A stretch of 64,000 bases of DNA from Drosophila pseudoobscura (taxonomy: Eukaryota; Arthropoda; Insecta; Diptera; Drosophilidae), in assembly GCF_009870125.1 (NCBI RefSeq), contig NC_046683.1, forward strand, positions 22,267,001 to 22,331,000, read 5' to 3'. Positions 48,284 through 59,776 of this stretch are shown piece by piece. The position numbers and the translations under genes were made by a program. Below the pieces are notes generated by a model. It saw nothing but the letters and a program-made list of their open reading frames with translations. It was not told the origin of the DNA and made no database searches. Positions within the stretch are counted from its first letter, which is position 1, and the number at the start of each line of letters is the position of its first letter.

Positions 48284-48291
48284 TATCGATA
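48284..48291. promoter_or_regulatory. DRE-like TATCGATA upstream of the galactosyltransferase
   Basis: Perfect DRE core palindrome 241 bp upstream of the start codon. Position fits a core promoter; function is inferred. Confidence 0.4.
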
Positions 48292-48531
48292 CATTGCTAG
48301 CAGACACCAAAACTGGTATTTTCTGCGAATGCTGACAGTGTGGTGTCTGTGTGACGTTTCTCACGGTTCCGTCGCAGTCTAATTATAGCTACAAAAAACA
48401 GTTATTGGATGTTTTCGTTTACATAAATGCACATCACACCCGCATGCCCAACTCGCACACGTGATCATACACATACCAACACACAAAAATAACCAAACAG
48501 AGTACGGTGAAAAACAAAAGAATGTTAGAAG

Positions 48532-49765
48532 ATGCGCATGCGCGGCCGCAGATTGCTTCCAATTGTTTTGTCGCTGCTCATCATCGTTCTTCTGTGCTTC
48601 AGCTACATTTCAAACCATCTGCGCGACTCATCCTCCTTGCCCGTCGACAGCGATGAATTCCTGCTCCAGCTGCACGACGAAACACCATCAGTGCCCGGGC
48701 TACGGGCCCCGGCCGGACCTCTGCTGAACCTTACCGATTTCGATTATCTGCTGCCCAGTGATGTGTGTCGCCATGTAGACAAAGAGCTTCTGGGTAAGTG
48801 TTTCAGTGTTTCGGAGTCTCTTAACATAAATCATATTGTGTCTCCTTTCGTCTATAGCTGTGCTCATTGTCACCTCCTATGCAGGCCACGACTCCCTGCG
48901 CGCCGCCCACCGCCAGGCCATAACACAGAGCAAGCTGGCCGAAATGGGGCTGCAGCGAGTATTCCTTCTGGCTGCTCTGCCGCTCAGAGAGCACTTCTTC
49001 ACCCAGGCGCAAGTGATCAACGAGCAGACCCGCTTTGGAGACCTGCTGCAGGGGAATTTTGTGGAGGACTACCGCAACCTGAGCTACAAACATGTGATGG
49101 GGCTGCGCTGGGCGGCTGGCGAGTGTGAGGGTCGCACCAAGTTTATCATCAAGCTGGACGATGACATAATTTATGACGTCTTCCACCTGCGCCGCTACCT
49201 AGAGTCTCTGGAGGTGAGCCAGCCCGCGCTGGCCACCTCGAGCACGCTGCTGGCCGGTTATGTGCTGGACGCAAAGCCGCCCATCCGCCTGCAAGCCAAC
49301 AAGTGGTATGTGACGCGGCAAGAGTACCCCCACACGATCTACCCGGCCTACCTCTCCGGCTGGCTATACATCACCAACGTGCCTACCGCCGCCCGACTCG
49401 TGGCGGAGGCGGAGCGTGTATCGATCTTCTGGATCGACGACACGTGGGTGACGGGCGTGGTGCGTGCGCGTTTGGGCATTCCTCTCGAACGCCACAACGA
49501 CTGGTACTCAGCCAATTCGGAGTTCCTCGACTGCTGTGTGCGTGACCTCAAGCAGTATAGCTTCGAGTGCGAGTACTCTGTAGGGCCCAACGGGGACAAT
49601 GCTAAGCTGCTCGTCGAGTTTCTACACCACGTGGAGAAGTGCTACTTCGACGAGTGCACCAAGAGGCCGGCGGGTAAATCCCTCAAGAATACCTGTGTGG
49701 CGGCCGCCAAGTCCCGCGTCCCCGAACACGGCCTGGCCCAAGTGAAGCCTCTTCAGCTGAGATAA
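48532..49765 (+). CDS. Beta-1,3-galactosyltransferase (GT31), probable CG3038 orthologue, 2 exons
   Basis: Exons 48532-48793 and 48858-49765 (64-nt intron, GTAAGTG donor, TCTATAG acceptor) give about 389 aa. It is a type II Golgi membrane protein: a short basic N-terminus (MRMRGRR) precedes a transmembrane segment at about residues 8-28. The catalytic domain begins at LLAVLIVTSYAGH. It contains FIIKLDDDIIYDV with the DxD metal/UDP-sugar motif, YPAYLSGWLYITN and WIDDTWVTGVVRARLG, which corresponds to the conserved E/D-D-V-x-x-G block of GT31. Conserved cysteines cluster near the C-terminus (LDCCVRDLKQYSFEC). GT31 enzymes transfer galactose or GlcNAc in beta-1,3 linkage; the exact acceptor cannot be read. 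The upstream ATG at 48532 places the membrane anchor correctly. The orthologue name comes from remembered X-tip gene order. Confidence 0.9.
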
Positions 49766-50283
49766 CCTCCGTCCGGTCCACTGGTCACCAAGCAGCTATA
49801 TTTAGACCACCTACACCTAAGTATCCGATTGTGTAAGAGGGCCTATGTATCCTGGTGTTCGGGATATCCTCATGTGGCACTTGGCTTAGTGTTCATTTAT
49901 GTTAAGGATCGCAATATCATTCACGTACCTCCAGTCTCTAAGTTTAGCTAAAATGTTTTTGTGTGGAAATTCCATTCCCCAGTCAGCGATCCTGGGGCCT
50001 CTCGTACCAATTGATGAGCGGATCAAGCTGTTCGCCGATGTCTCTGGTGAGTGAATTAGAGCGACAGCCAATATAGTGGCACCATGATTAATTATGTTCA
50101 TCCGTACAGATTATAACCATTACGGCAAGCTCACTTCCCATATCTACTTCCCAAAAAGGAGACCGAGCTAACAGGGCGCTCCGAAGCGCTATCTATTCCA
50201 GAGTGGGTCTTGGTACCAATAAGTATATATACATACATATATGCACTGTCCGTCTCGAACCAGTTAATGATGATGATCATGAT

Positions 50284-50289
50284 AATAAA
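50284..50289 (+). terminator. Poly(A) signal of the galactosyltransferase gene
   Basis: First AATAAA downstream of the stop codon on the plus strand, implying a 3' UTR of about 540 nt. The intervening 49766-50283 contains no other supported feature. Confidence 0.45.
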
Positions 50290-50527
50290 TGTTTATTTAG
50301 AAATTCATTTTTTCCGCTCTTATGCGGAACGTGATGACTATTTTCCTACTTATCGGTGTATATGTATGTACTAGCCGCGAAGAGAGTCACTGTAGCTGTG
50401 GTACAGGGTAGAGCTAGCAGTATTTCTAGAGTCTTTGTTATCGGAAATCAACTCTGTCAAAGTTATGCAGAAATTTTAGCGTTCGCATCGATCAAACTTA
50501 AATTTTCAGTATCAGTATAAGAAGCAA

Positions 50528-51100
50528 ATAAAAACGAGAGGGAACGTTGTAAGTTGCTGCTGCGACCGCAACTCTTTATACCTGATACACGGTCAGTATG
50601 GCTACATTGCATTGAGTGACAAAGAGTGCGTGCGAGAGAGACAGAAAACGTGTCTAAACGTGTCGTTGGGCGCTGCGCAGCCACTGCAAATTTATTTGTT
50701 CATTTTTCATTTTGGCTATAAAAATGATCCGATCTGATCCAGATGCGGCAATCTGGTAGATATGGTCATTTTGTATGATTGTGCGTTTTTAATATTCTCG
50801 TATCTTCAAAGTTGTGGATGTTGCTCACTTTTAGCGATAGGTAAAGCCGACCATGAAACGTGTAACACACGCAGAGAGAGACAGAGCGAGAGAAAATGAA
50901 ATTGTTTTCTTCATTATGGCTATAATAATGCATCAATAACGGAGTCGATTGATGTCTGTCTGTCCGTCCCTACATATGTATGTGCGCCTAGTGCTCAGAG
51001 ACTATAAGAGCTGGAGCAACGACATTTTGTATTTCACTGTTAAAATTGTATTTTACAATTTCGCCCCACCTTTCCGCAAAGGACGATAATCTGTGGTATT
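50528..51100. mobile_element. DINE-1-like Helentron fragments D8 in head-to-head inverted arrangement
   Basis: 50528-50926 is minus strand (tail AACGAGAGGGAACG, hairpin, ending in internal sequence). At 50927 it switches to plus strand (CATCAATAACGGAGTCGATTG, GTCTGTCCGTCC, CCGCAAAGGACG). Both pieces are incomplete. Confidence 0.7.
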
Positions 51101-51906
51101 CATCTTAATATTAATACTTATTATATTTTTAATATTTGGTTGGTCCACCATTGGCACCATGCCAATTGTTGGAATTGTTGCTGTTGTTGTTGCGAATGAT
51201 GGTCTGGACGGTGGATCGACTTAATTTGACTATAGCCGCGATTTCGCCATATGATTTTGTATCATTACAAATGCTGATAATGTTGTATATGTATGTATGT
51301 ATGTACATATGTATCTAAAACGTTCTGAATTTCTTCGTTGTTCAAATGGTGTTTTAAATGGGTACATGTCATAACGCCCCACATAAGGCCTTCGGGCCTT
51401 ATGACACTTTTGAAAGTGAAATAGCGCCCACTCGAAAAGTGTCTTAGCGCCTTCTTCTTCTTCTTCTTCGTAAAAATTGCAAAGTACCGTTAAAAAAAAG
51501 TTCCGTTTATTGTCTTATATCGTTTGTTATCGCATTTTACATGTTTTCGGCACAATGATCTTCTAATTAGTTTGTCAATGATCTTCGAGCAAAGTGCATG
51601 CGTAATGGAAGCTTCATATGAGTACAAGTGCTGGATTTTGGAAAAATTCAAAGTTGTTGCTTTTAACAACAGAGCAACAGATATTAAAAAAAGAGTGCGC
51701 TAAAAAATAGTTCGCGTTATATTTGTTATATAAAATACTGTGGTGTTTCAGAGGCTTTGTCCAATATTGGCGTGTGCACTCAAATGAGTCTCGAGTGAAA
51801 CCACAACCATGCCTTTGAAATGTTTCAAATGTCGCATTTTTTTAGAACGGAGATTCGAGCTATTTTAATTAAATTTGTTTCCTTAATCTGTTTTAATGAA
51901 TATAGT
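51101..51906. repeat. Family F repeat copy and AT-rich flank
   Basis: 51485-51815 matches 44945-45110 plus 45905-45985. A perfect hairpin with 9-bp arms and TTCG loop lies at 51382-51403, and GCCTTATGACACT nearby echoes 46096-46108. A (TTC)n run is at about 51451-51470. No coding gene is supported; the plus-strand frame at 51136-51318 is low-complexity. Confidence 0.5.
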
Positions 51907-53038
51907 TATACCCGATACTCAAAATGAGTATTGGGGTATATTAGATTTGTGGTAAAAGTGGATGTGTGTAACGTCCAGAAGGAATCGTTTCCGACCCCAT
52001 AAAGTATATATATTCTTGATCAGCATCAATAGCCGAGTCGATTGAGCCATGTCTGTCTGTCCGTCCGTCCGTCTGTCCGTCTGTCCGTCTGTCCGTCCGT
52101 CCGTCTGTCCGTCCCCTTCAGCGCCTAGTGCTCAAAGACTATAAGAGCCAGAGCAACGATGTTTTGGATCCAGACTTCTGTGATATGTCACTGCTACAAA
52201 AATATTTCAAAACTTTTCCCCGCCCACTTCCGCCCCCACAAAGGGCGAAAATCTGTGGCATCCACAATTTAAAAGATAAGATAAAACTAAAAACGCAGAA
52301 TCGTAGAAAATGACCATATCTTATAGACTGCAGAATCTGAATTGGATCGTATTATTATTATAGCCAGCATCAAGAAAACAATTTCATTTTTTCTCGCCCT
52401 GTCTCTCTCTAACACACACGTAGCATAGGCGGCTTTGCTTAGAGTAAAACATTAGCGCCTAGATCTCAGAGACTATAAAAGCTAGAGCAACCGAATTTGG
52501 TATCCACACTCCTAATATATCGGACCGAGACGAGTTTGTTTCAAAATTTCGCCACACCCCCTTCCGCCCCCGCAAAGAATGCAAATCTGGGGATATTCAC
52601 AAATCTCAGAGACTATTAAAGCTCGAGTAACCAAATTTAGTATCCGCACTTCTGTTAGATCTCACTATAAAACGTATATCTCAAAATTTCGCCCCACCCG
52701 CATCCGCCCACACAAAGGACGAAAATCTGTTGCATCCACAATATTGCAGATTTGAGAAAACTAAAAACGCAGAATCATAGATAATGACCATATCTATCAG
52801 ATTGCTGAATCTGGATCAGATCAGATCATTTTTATAGCCAAAGGAAACAAATCAATTTGCAGTGGCAACGCAACGCCCGACGTCACGCTCAGACTGATTT
52901 TCTGTCTCTCTCGCACGCACTCTTTGTCGTTTCTTTTAATATTAGCGGCGTCTGCCGGAGGAGAGCCATACTGACTAAGTATCGGGTATAAATGTAGAGT
53001 TGCGGTGTCCGCAGCAACTCACAACGTTCCCCCTCGTT
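51907..53038 (+). mobile_element. DINE-1-like Helentron (copy D9), full-length reference copy
   Basis: Intact from TATACCCGATACTC to TTCCCCCTCGTT, 1132 bp. It shows the complete order: head, CAGCATCAATAGCCGAGTCG core, long (GTCTGTCC/GTCCGTCC)n tract at about 52049-52114, three CCACAAAG-type blocks, CGTCTGCCGGAGGAGAGCC, the ATCGGGTATA sequence that is inverted relative to the head, the 3' hairpin (52997-53020) and the tail. No ORF, so non-autonomous. Confidence 0.92.
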
Positions 53039-53342
53039 TTTTTTTCAATTTATGCTATATTGAATAAAGATTTGTATGAAAATTAAAATTCACCGTTTTC
53101 GTTGAATTGTGCCGAAAATATTAGTGCCTTTAGTAAACATTAGTAAACACTAAAAAGTGTGTCGTATTCAAGTGTCGGGGAGTGTATATATGCACATATA
53201 TATACATACATGACACTTGTCGGCTTTTCAGACTTCCCTGTAAACACAGATATAATTGTTTATATGCTACTAAGTTTTCTATTTATTAAGTTTTAGGAAC
53301 AGACATATGCGTATTTTCACCGCTCTTCTTGGGGGTTTTTAA

Positions 53343-54138
53343 TATACCCGATACTCAAAATAAGTATTGGGCTATATTAGATTTGTGGTAAAAGTGGATG
53401 TGTGTACCGTCCGTCTGTCCGTCCGTTCGTCTGTCCCCTTCAGCGCCTAGTGCTCAAAGACTACATGAGCTAGAGCAACGATGTTTTAGATTCAGACTTC
53501 TGTGATATGTCACTGCTACAAAAATATTTCAAAACTTCGCCCCGCCCACTTCCGCTCCCACAAAGAACGAAAATCTGTGGCATCCACATTTTTAAAGATA
53601 CGATAAAACCAAAAACGCAGAATCGTAGAAAATGACCATATCTTTTAGACTGCAGAATCTGAATTGGATCGTATTATTATTATAGCCAGAATCAAGAAAA
53701 CAATTTCATTCTTTCTCGCCCTGTCTCTCTCTAGCACACACGTAGAATAGGCGGCTTTGCTTAGAGTAAAACATTAGCGCTTAGATCTCAGAGACTATAA
53801 AAGCTAGAGCAACCGAATTTGGTATCCACACTCCTAATATATCGGACCGAGACGAGTTTGTTTCAAAATTTCGCCACACCCCCTTCCGCCCCCGCAAAGG
53901 ATGCAAATCTGGGGATATTCACAAATCTCAGAGACTATTAACGCTACAGTAACCAAATTTGGTATCCGCACTTCTGTTAGATCTCACTATAAAACGTCAC
54001 GCAGCGCGTGACGTCACGCTCAGACTGATTCCCTGTCTCTCTCGCACGCACTCTTTGTCACTCAATGTAGCCATACTGACCGTGTATCAGGTATAAAGAG
54101 TTGCGGTGTCCGCAGCAACTCACAACGTTCCCCCTCGT
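53343..54138 (+). mobile_element. DINE-1-like Helentron (copy D10), in tandem with D9
   Basis: Head and tail are present. Two deletions remove the core (after GTGTGTACCGTCC) and part of the 3' block (near 53995). Internal blocks such as ACGAGTTTGTTTCAAAATT match D9 and D4 almost exactly, defining a subfamily. Confidence 0.88.
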
Positions 54139-54285
54139 TTTGTATTATTTATTTCATTTTAATTTATAAATTTACTTAATTTAGGCTTTGCTGTTCGCGG
54201 TGGTACTATTTTTTAAAAAAAGTTTGTTTTTGCAGTTGAACGGCCTTCCTAAGCAAGGCTTCAGCTGATCCAGTCCCTGTATCTA

Positions 54286-55091
54286 CAGACAGAAAACGTG
54301 TTTGAACAAGTCGTCGGGCGCTGCGTAGCCACCGCAAATTAATTTGTTCCTTTTTGGCTATAAAAATGATCCGATCTGATCCAGATTCAGCGATCTCATA
54401 GATACGGTCATTCTCTATTATTGTGCGTTTTTAGTTTTCTCGTATATTTAATATTGTGGATGCCACAGATTTTCGTCTTTTGTGGCGGTGGAAGAAGGGC
54501 GAAATTTTGAGATATCCGTTTTATAGTGAGATCTAACAGGAGTGTGGATACCAAATTTAGTTACTCTAGCTTTAATAGTCTCTGAAATCCTTAAACTCAT
54601 GTTTTGCAACGAGCAAAACCGACCAAGAGACCTGTGTGTTAGAGAGAGACAGAGCGAGAAAGAATGAAATTATTTTCTTGATTCTGGCTATAATAATATT
54701 ACGATCTGGTTCAGATTTCGCGTTCTGGAAGATATAGTCATCCTCTACGTTTCGCATTTTCTTTTTGCTCGTATTTACGAAATTGTGAATGTCACAGATT
54801 TTCGCCCTTTGTGTGGGCGGAAGGGGGCGGGGAAAAGTTTTGAAATATACTTGTAACAGTGACATAATATACAAAACATCGTTGCTCTAGCTCTTATAGT
54901 CTTTGAGCACTAGGCGCTGATAGGGACGGATGAACGGACAGACAGACAGGGCTCAATCGACTCGGCTGTAGATGCTGATCAAGAATATACATACTTTATG
55001 GGGTCGGAAACTATTCTTTCTGGACGTTACACACATCCATTTTCACCAAAAATCTAATATACCCCAATACTCATTTTGAGTATCTGGTATA
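54286..55091 (-). mobile_element. DINE-1-like Helentron (copy D11), 3'-truncated
   Basis: Minus-strand copy whose head GAGTATCTGGTATA ends at 55091. The 3' hairpin and tail are absent at 54286, where the homology starts at ACAGAAAACGTGTTTGAAC. Confidence 0.82.
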
Positions 55092-55194
55092 AAAACCAAA
55101 AAGCGAATAAGCCTCCAATCAAAACTCCATAGAAGTTCTTTGACCGAAAACAGAAAAAGGAAAGGGAAAGGAGAAGAGCAGGACAGCATCATTT

Positions 55195-55395
55195 TTAGCT
55201 ACCTGCTCTCTTCATTTTCCTCTTATGCTTTTTCGTTTCTTCGTCCATTGGTAAGACGTTGCATCTCAACCGAACTAGTTCGGTGGCTGGTGCGTGGTGG
55301 GTTATAAAGTATACAGAGCAAAATTTTTTTGTCTCGGTTAGTCCGGAAAGTACCCATGTACAAAGGAACCAGGCCACCGCCAGTACTAGAGGGAT
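55195..55395 (-). CDS. Possible small membrane-protein exon (uncertain)
   Basis: An open minus-strand stretch reads SAIGIPLVLAVAWFLCTWVL (hydrophobic) then GLTETKKFC, and ends with the basic tail ETKKHKRKMKRAGS and a stop at 55195. Upstream the frame closes at stops near 55425, with no convincing acceptor, so a start or upstream exon is not established. It could be a single-pass membrane peptide, the last exon of an unseen gene, or chance. The sequence is not repeated elsewhere in the window. Confidence 0.25.
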   Translation of the reverse strand: MPLVLAVAWFLCTWVLSGLTETKKFCSVYFITHHAPATELVRLRCNVLPMDEETKKHKRKMKRAGS

Positions 55396-55434
55396 GCCAA
55401 TGGCGGAAACACGGTTGCTTTGTCATTATCGTTC

Positions 55435-56492
55435 TTTATTATTATAAATAGATTTAAATTAAATAAATGCAATACAATTAAGCACAACTTCACTTTGTTT
55501 CTCTGAAATTACGTTTCATTTCTTGTTTTCCTTTTGCTTTGACCGGCGTCCTTAGTTTCGTTTCTTGATTGCTTTTGTTTGCGTTTATTGCGTTCCTTTT
55601 AAAATTAAATAAATGTGAGTGCGTGTGTTGGGTGTGAACGTGGGTGTGTTTATGAGTGTGAGTGCGAGTGGGAGTGCTGAAATGTGTAGGCGTGTGAGTG
55701 AATGCGAGTGTGTGCTTCTGCGGCCGCAGTCTCTATAGAAGTTACAAAAAGGTACCTATCCCATCGCGCTCCTCTCCCCAGCACTCGAGCAGGCCCTCGA
55801 ATGTTTTGGGATTCCCCTTTTCGTAACTTTATAGAAAGTACGCGCTCGCAGCTTTTCCTTAATTTTTTCTTTTATTTTCATACTATTCGCATATTTTAAA
55901 TGTGCAAGGCTGTCTTTGCTTCTCCTTCTTCCGTAGATTTTCCTCGCTTTCGTTTTGTTCTAAGTTTTGAGTGTATTGGAAATTTGTCACTTCTTTTTTC
56001 TCTTCATTTTAGTTTTTCCTATAGGCAAACATCTCACGCCCTAAGTTTAAATAAATATAAATAAATAAATTGTATATTAAATATGTAAATGTGTATATCA
56101 ATTAAAAAAAAAAACAAAAAATTATACGGTTGTCATTGTTTGAGGGGTGAGTGGTGCGGTGTGAGGTGTGTGTGCGTGCGAGCGTGGTGTCTATGTGGTG
56201 AACTCTTTCCTGCTCTAAAGCTGCATCTTTCAGCAAAAGAGCGGGCAGAGACAGCTGGGGCAAGAGAGAGACAAAGCGATAGCTAGACTTGCACAGTTAT
56301 AGTGGTGTGATGCGTGTTGCGTGATGTGTTTTGAGGGAGAGTCAGAGTGTGGTATGACAATTTTTACTGTGATTTTGTTTTTCTATTCTTTCTTTCAATT
56401 TCATTATGTCTTTCAACTTTTTTTGATGTTGTGGTAGTTGTAGTTTTAGTTTTCTTGCTTTCTTCTTTTTCTCCTTCTGAAGGCGATCGGAC
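55435..56492 (-). other. Probable tyn 3' UTR with poly(A) signal at 55435-55440
   Basis: Downstream of the tyn stop, about 1 kb without an ORF, containing a GT/GTGAGTG-rich tract (55610-55715, plus strand) and T-rich stretches. A minus-strand AATAAA lies at 55435-55440, with other candidates further upstream, so the true end is uncertain. Confidence 0.4.
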
Positions 56493-59400
56493 TTATGCTA
56501 CGATCTTGTGGGGCTGCATCCACTTCTTCATGTAGTAGCAGAACAGGGTGGAGATGTAGAGCAGGATCATCAGCGCACAGGTCACGGCCAGCGCCAGCAC
56601 CGACGTCTTCGTCGGGCAGGGTTCGATGATGGTCACAGTTTTGTCTATGCGGGGAGAAACGGGGCGGGACGAAAAGGAATTTGATGTTCATTCTCTTTTC
56701 AGTTTAAGGTTAGGCAGGCTTACCTTTGGCAAAGTCTGTGCTGGGATCTGCCTTAAAGAATTCGCGCTTCTCATCACCAAAGTCCAGGACCAGAATCTCC
56801 TGAGAGATGTTCATGGTGGTGTTCTTGGAGTCATGGCTGAGGAGAGAAAAAAAAGAGACAGACATAGAGTCAGAGTCAGACATGTTTAATACTTATAATG
56901 ATTTTGGATGGTAAGACTCACTTATCGATTGAACGACGACGCCTTCTGCCTAGTGACTCGAAAGACTCCATATTCCATTCACAGACGGCCGGCTCACAGG
57001 GGCCAAGGCAGTACTTGACATTGCACTGGAAGATGACACCGTAGCTCTCAGTGAAGCGAAAAGCCTCGTAGGTGGATTGCAGGGCATTGCCGTCGGCGGT
57101 GAATCCGGGGAAGATGGTGGGATCAGTGGGGCAGCCGTCGTCGTCGATGATCTTGAAGCTGGTGCGTGCATCCTTGGCCATGGCCACACACGAGCGGGCA
57201 AAGATGCCATAAGGAGCTGCAGAAGAGCAGATATTAGAATTCATCTTTTACCCATCTCCAGTGGGATCTACTCACTGTCTTCGGGTATCTCGATGCGGAA
57301 GTTGAGGCGGTCTCCAATGCGCACTGTCTCCACCTCGCGCTGGCGCGTGTCCAGGATGCGGATCCTTGGTGGTGGCGCTTCCGGCGACGAGTTGATGTGG
57401 ATCATATCCGGATCGCGGATGGGCATCATTCCGAAAGTGATGTTCTTCGAGCTCATGTCGTATGTGCACTTTACCTTGTAGATCTTGTCTGCCTTGGTCA
57501 TCACCACGCTATGGTGCTGCAGCACCACCGTGTTTGAATAGACGCCAGTCTGATGAAGATTGAGATGAAGGTGGGGGCTTGGAATTAACGACCGTGAGTC
57601 ATCTAAAAGTTATTTTTTTTGGATTCACACAGGATTTTCAAGCCTCAATATACTTATGAACATATTTATGCAATGCAGTGATCGCTAGATTCAACCAACT
57701 TGCTGATTGATCTCAGCCATATTATTTTCGCATTTATCTTGAATTGAAGGTCTTATCTTGGTGAATGCTGTTGGTCGATTTTAATGCCATGTAGCTTCAA
57801 TATGTGTTTTTTGAACATTGATAATTGGAGTTCCATTAATCCAAGATCAATCTAGTAGATCGTTTAACGAACATTTTTAAATGATCATTAAGTATCTTAC
57901 TATTTTTTTTGGCGAAGGATTGCTTTCAGTTTATAATAGGGGTCGCAGATGATCACTGATTTAAGCTTCCCAGCAAGCTCCATTTTGCAAGATAAACGAG
58001 TGAGCCGAGGCTCTATATTGTATTTATATTTAATTAAGTAATTCTGTGTTTTTGGTATTCTCAAATCTTCAAATTTGTGGACGTCACAGATTTTCCTTTT
58101 TTGTGGGGGCGTAGGGGGAAAAATTTTGAAATCAACTTCATGTAGTATGATATCACAGAGGGGTACACAAAAAATTTGGTGGCTCTAGCTCGCATAGTCT
58201 CTAAGAACTAAGCGACAAATAAGACGGACAGGCAGACATGGCTACGTCGACTATCGTCAACTAATATTTCCCTAAACTTTGCGTTTAGCAGAGAAGAGGA
58301 TTCCTGGAGAATCACTTACCACGCTCTGAGTGTTGCAGTCCTGTCCAATCATGGTCAGATCCAGTCGAAAGGCGTCTGAGTTGATCACATCGATGTTGCA
58401 GGTCTCGGACCGCCCCAAAGCGTAGATGCGTCCGTTGAAGGGCTTGTTGGTTCTCACCTGGACCGCGATCCTTGTGTCCTTGCAGTGAACAGAAACTAAT
58501 AGAGGGAGAACTCAGAGGAATTAAACAGAGAAACAAGCAGACGATCCTTAGCTGAGCTGAGCTGGAAAGAGTGGCGAGGGAAGCGGAGGGGAGATGAAGG
58601 CAGAGATCACTCACCATCGTAGCAAGTGCCAGTCTTGTCGCAGTTGACATCGTTGCGGGTAAGGTTGGTGAGATTAGGGTCCTCAATAGTGTCCAAGCTG
58701 ACGGGCAACGTGTCGATCTTGTCGAGGGTGCCTGGGGGAGAGCCGGGCCCAGAGGCGGACTTCTCGCACTGGTTCTCAAAGTACTGGCCGATGGGCTCGC
58801 CGTGGTCGATTAGGGGGCGCTCGTGATTGAGGTAGGTGGATGGGCCGTCGGGCAGGGTTTTGTGGTCAAGGTGGTATAGCCGGCAGTTGTACTGGGCGCC
58901 CTGCGGCTGGCCCAGGTAGAGGAAGGAGCGGCACAGGAACTCGGACTCAATCTCGCAGGCCAGCCGGCATGCCGACTCGGAGGTCACCTGCAGCTCCTTG
59001 TCCGTGTAGTAGTGGAGGCCGACGTACTGGGCCACCTTCTCCTCAGAGACGCCCATGCGTTGGGCGTTGGCGAAGGAGCGTGTATTCTTGCAGGCCTGGA
59101 CCGGCTTCAAGCAGAGGTTCTCGAAGTAGTCGGTGCCCTGTGCGTCCACCAGCTGAACGAACTGGCCGGAGCTACGTCGGTCCGAGTCGCTCAGCACGCA
59201 CTTCATATTGTTGTAGTCGTACTCTACGGAGCGGCATACGAAGCGCTTCTCATTGAGGCAGGCGGACAGGCAGGCCTCCTTGGTGCTAGTGTAGATGAGG
59301 GCATTGTCCAGCCCCCGAATAACCTTATTGGGCACCCGCTCGAAGGACCACGGCCGGTGGCACACGTTCTCGCTGCGCAGCTGCAGCTTCACCATGTAGT

Positions 59401-59776
59401 ACATGTTGGCCGACCGCTGAGGCGCAGCCGAGGGATTGGCCGCTGAAGAGTCGTTCTGCAACTGGCAGTGTGTCTCCTGCGAGGGCGACAGCGGATTCAC
59501 TACGAAGCTGAATGCGGCCGCCTGGCAGTCTGCCTCCTCGCGGCACCAGCCCTGGCACTCGTACAGGGACAGGTTCTTCACGCTGTAGTACGTGTTTCCC
59601 GGAAAGTCAAAGTCTGTCAACTTCTCGAAAGCCATGCGGGCTTCTACTGCGCCGCCGGGGAGCGCCACCAGGAGCACGGCCATGGCCGAGATCATAATCA
59701 GTCCCATGGAGATCGTGTGTGTGCTGCGGGTGGCACTCCCACTAATATTGCTGGTCGATCTTGACTGCATTGTCAT
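56493..59776 (-). CDS. tyn: Trynity: PAN/apple plus zona pellucida domain membrane protein, 6 coding exons
   Basis: Exons in gene order: 58615-59776, 58320-58495, 57276-57549, 56922-57216, 56724-56836 and 56493-56644; 2172 nt, 723 aa. A hydrophobic signal segment (LIMISAMAVLLVALPGGAVEA) lies at about residues 24-46. Three cysteine-rich PAN/apple modules follow (about 50-335; YECQGWCREEADCQ, CLSACLNEKRFVC, CRLACEIESEFLC). The ZP domain (about 385-610) starts DVSVHCKDTRIAVQV and contains CNIDVINSDAFRLD. A polybasic GRRRRRSIDK near residue 640 is a furin-type cleavage site, as in other ZP proteins, and a transmembrane helix (LALAVTCALMILLYISTLF) precedes a short cytoplasmic tail. ZP proteins polymerise in the apical extracellular matrix; trynity is known for cuticle and tracheal roles in flies. 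The first coding exon begins right at an acceptor (GTTTGCAG then ATG), so a 5' UTR intron lies upstream. Confidence 0.93.
58040..58255 (-). mobile_element. DINE-1 relic inside tyn intron 2
   Basis: Within the 770-bp intron 57550-58319, the sequence TGTGGACGTCACAGATTTTCC, GTGGGGGCG, GATATCACAGAGG and GACGGACAGGCAGACATGGC follows the DINE-1 order on the minus strand, with many differences. It is older than the intergenic copies. Confidence 0.7.

Noticed and set aside
52049..52114. GTCTGTCC/GTCCGTCC array as an independent tandem repeat or CRISPR-like array
   Set aside because: It is the internal microsatellite typical of DINE-1 and occurs in every full copy; there are no spacers.
59012..59446. 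144-aa plus-strand frame
   Set aside because: Antisense of the tyn PAN-domain exon.
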